The notes below the pieces were generated by a model. The model was not told the origin of the DNA and ran no database searches. It worked only from the letters and a program-made list of their open reading frames with translations. A stretch of DNA of 6,331 nt, taken from contig JACMNZ010000284.1 of NCBI GenBank assembly GCA_014378285.1, positions 1-6,331 of the forward strand, in the 5' to 3' direction. Origin of the DNA: Pseudopedobacter sp. Lineage in GTDB: Bacteria > Bacteroidota > Bacteroidia > Sphingobacteriales > Sphingobacteriaceae. Positions 5,380-6,331 of this stretch are shown here, piece after piece (the first letter of the stretch is position 1; each line of letters begins with the position of its first letter). A program made the translations under genes and the position numbers.

Positions 5380-6331
5380 TTAAAATTTCTCTACTGTGAA
5401 GGTAATTATTTTTTTGGTGTTTGGTTTAACTTTAAATCTATCATCGCTACGCAGGCCACAAATCCAAATGATTTTTTGATCTCCATTTATTAAAATTGGG
5501 ATGTTATTTTTATTTTGGACATTAATTTTTTGATTGATAAAAAAATCGCTTAATTTTTTCATGCCATTCATGCCGAAAGGTTTGAAAAAATCTCCTTGTT
5601 TCCAAAATCTTAATTTTAAAGGATAAATCAGTAAATCTGCATCAATATAAATTTTATCTAAATCTGTTTTAATGGATGATGGAAAAGCTTTTAAAATGTT
5701 CTTCTTAATATTGTATCCTGAAAATTGAAACTGATTTTTATCCTTTGAAATCGTTAACTCTTCAATATTATTTTCTTCCGTTTTATGAATTAAAATATAT
5801 TCTCTATCGATAATTAGTGAATGAGTATTAGAAAAAAACTGTTTCCCAGAAATCCCGTTTAATGCTTCAATTATATCTTTAACAATTGTTTCATTAAAAT
5901 TATAAGGCTTTAAAATCTCAAAAAATAAAAGATTTTGAGGTTTTAAATTTTGTATATCAGTGATCTTAATTTGAAATCCAGTATCGGTTTTAACCAAAAT
6001 AGCTGACTTTAATTTTTCAGCTTCTAAATTTAAAAATTGCTCTAACTCATTAAAATAATTTAAATTTTTAGTAAAGGTTTGTTCTAAAGAAGGATTGATT
6101 TTTTTCATCTCGGGGACGATATCCAACCTAATTTTGTTGCGGATATATTTAGTAGAAGCATTAGAACTATCCTCAACAAAAACCCAATTGTTTTCTTTGA
6201 TGATGCGTACAATATCATCGCTGGTAAAGCAAAGTAATGGTCTGATTATATTTTCTCTTTGTACTTTTATGCCATGTAAACCAGCAATTCCAGTTCCTCT
6301 AATTAGGTTTAGCAACACGGTTTCAATCGCA
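5380..6331 (-). CDS. tilS: tRNA(Ile)-lysidine synthetase (5' end outside window)
   Basis: The frame is open to the right edge of the window and starts there as AIETVLLNLIRGTGIAGLHGI, so the GTG at 6318 is an internal valine codon and not a start. About 316 C-terminal residues are present. The ATP-binding PP-loop (SGGxDS motif) lies in the missing N-terminal part, roughly the first third of a normal protein. Visible family signatures are ETVLLNLIRGTG, the IIRPLL segment, DSSNASTKYIRNKIR (the TilS pattern D-S-[ST]-N and RN-x-[IL]-R), and a complete TilS C-terminal domain. That domain contains LRFWKQGDFFKPFGMNGMKKLSDFFINQKI (residues 236-265 counted from the GTG) and IIWICGLRSDDRFKV near the end. 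TilS attaches lysine to C34 of the tRNA-Ile CAU anticodon, changing it to read AUA, and acts in the cytosol. It is normally essential. The gene is followed after one base by the small membrane protein gene. Confidence 0.96.
   Translation of the reverse strand, partial: AIETVLLNLIRGTGIAGLHGIKVQRENIIRPLLCFTSDDIVRIIKENNWVFVEDSSNASTKYIRNKIRLDIVPEMKKINPSLEQTFTKNLNYFNELEQFLNLEAEKLKSAILVKTDTGFQIKITDIQNLKPQNLLFFEILKPYNFNETIVKDIIEALNGISGKQFFSNTHSLIIDREYILIHKTEENNIEELTISKDKNQFQFSGYNIKKNILKAFPSSIKTDLDKIYIDADLLIYPLKLRFWKQGDFFKPFGMNGMKKLSDFFINQKINVQNKNNIPILINGDQKIIWICGLRSDDRFKVKPNTKKIITFTVEKF

Noticed and set aside
6316..6318. GTG as the start codon of tilS
   Set aside because: The conserved TilS sequence continues upstream of it to the window edge (AIET before VLLNLIRGTG), so the gene is cut by the window and this is an internal valine.
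1..6331. Search by eye for CRISPR arrays, tRNA or rRNA genes, insertion sequences, and phage or defence genes
   Set aside because: No regularly spaced repeats, tRNA-like cloverleaf sequence, transposase, integrase or known defence motifs were seen.

Overview
The window looks like chromosomal DNA from a Bacteroidota bacterium, most likely a Pedobacter-like member of the Sphingobacteriaceae. The reasons are low G+C, AT-rich intergenic DNA, TAnnTTTG-type -7 boxes without Shine-Dalgarno signals, and a set of families typical of or common in that phylum (DUF2480, DUF3108, a long PpiD-like foldase with an N-terminal anchor). Genus-level placement is inference from these traits, not a computed result.

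Layout. Positions 1-313 (minus strand) hold a TPP riboswitch with its -7 promoter box upstream and, downstream, the first 12 codons of a gene that leaves the window. That gene starts with TTG and encodes a signal-peptide-like N-terminus, so an exported thiamine-related protein such as a TonB-dependent receptor is likely. Positions 314-521 are intergenic with no convincing gene. Positions 522-4011 (minus strand) carry a three-gene cluster in the order PpiD/SurA-like peptidyl-prolyl isomerase, DUF2480 protein, DUF3108 exported protein. A strong intrinsic terminator lies between the first two. Positions 4175-4891 (plus strand) encode a DUF2071 (YqjF-like) protein starting at GTG, divergent from the isomerase gene. 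Positions 4896-6331 (minus strand) hold a two-gene operon, tilS (5' end cut by the window) followed one base later by a small two-helix membrane protein of unknown function. The latter converges tail to tail with the DUF2071 gene.

How the parts work together. The isomerase, DUF2480 and DUF3108 genes form an envelope-leaning cluster: a membrane-anchored foldase and an exported beta-rich protein flank a cytosolic protein of unknown role. TilS modifies tRNA-Ile, a housekeeping job, and its small membrane neighbour is probably translationally coupled.

The most unusual feature is inside the TPP riboswitch. The normally short linker between the P2 and P4 helices is replaced by a 70-nt insert made of eight 7-bp AT-rich units. 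The first four and last four units are inverted copies, so the insert folds into one long hairpin that could stack on the three-way junction and leave the aptamer core intact. No complete novel defence, mobile or CRISPR-like system is visible here; the other genes are ordinary core genes.
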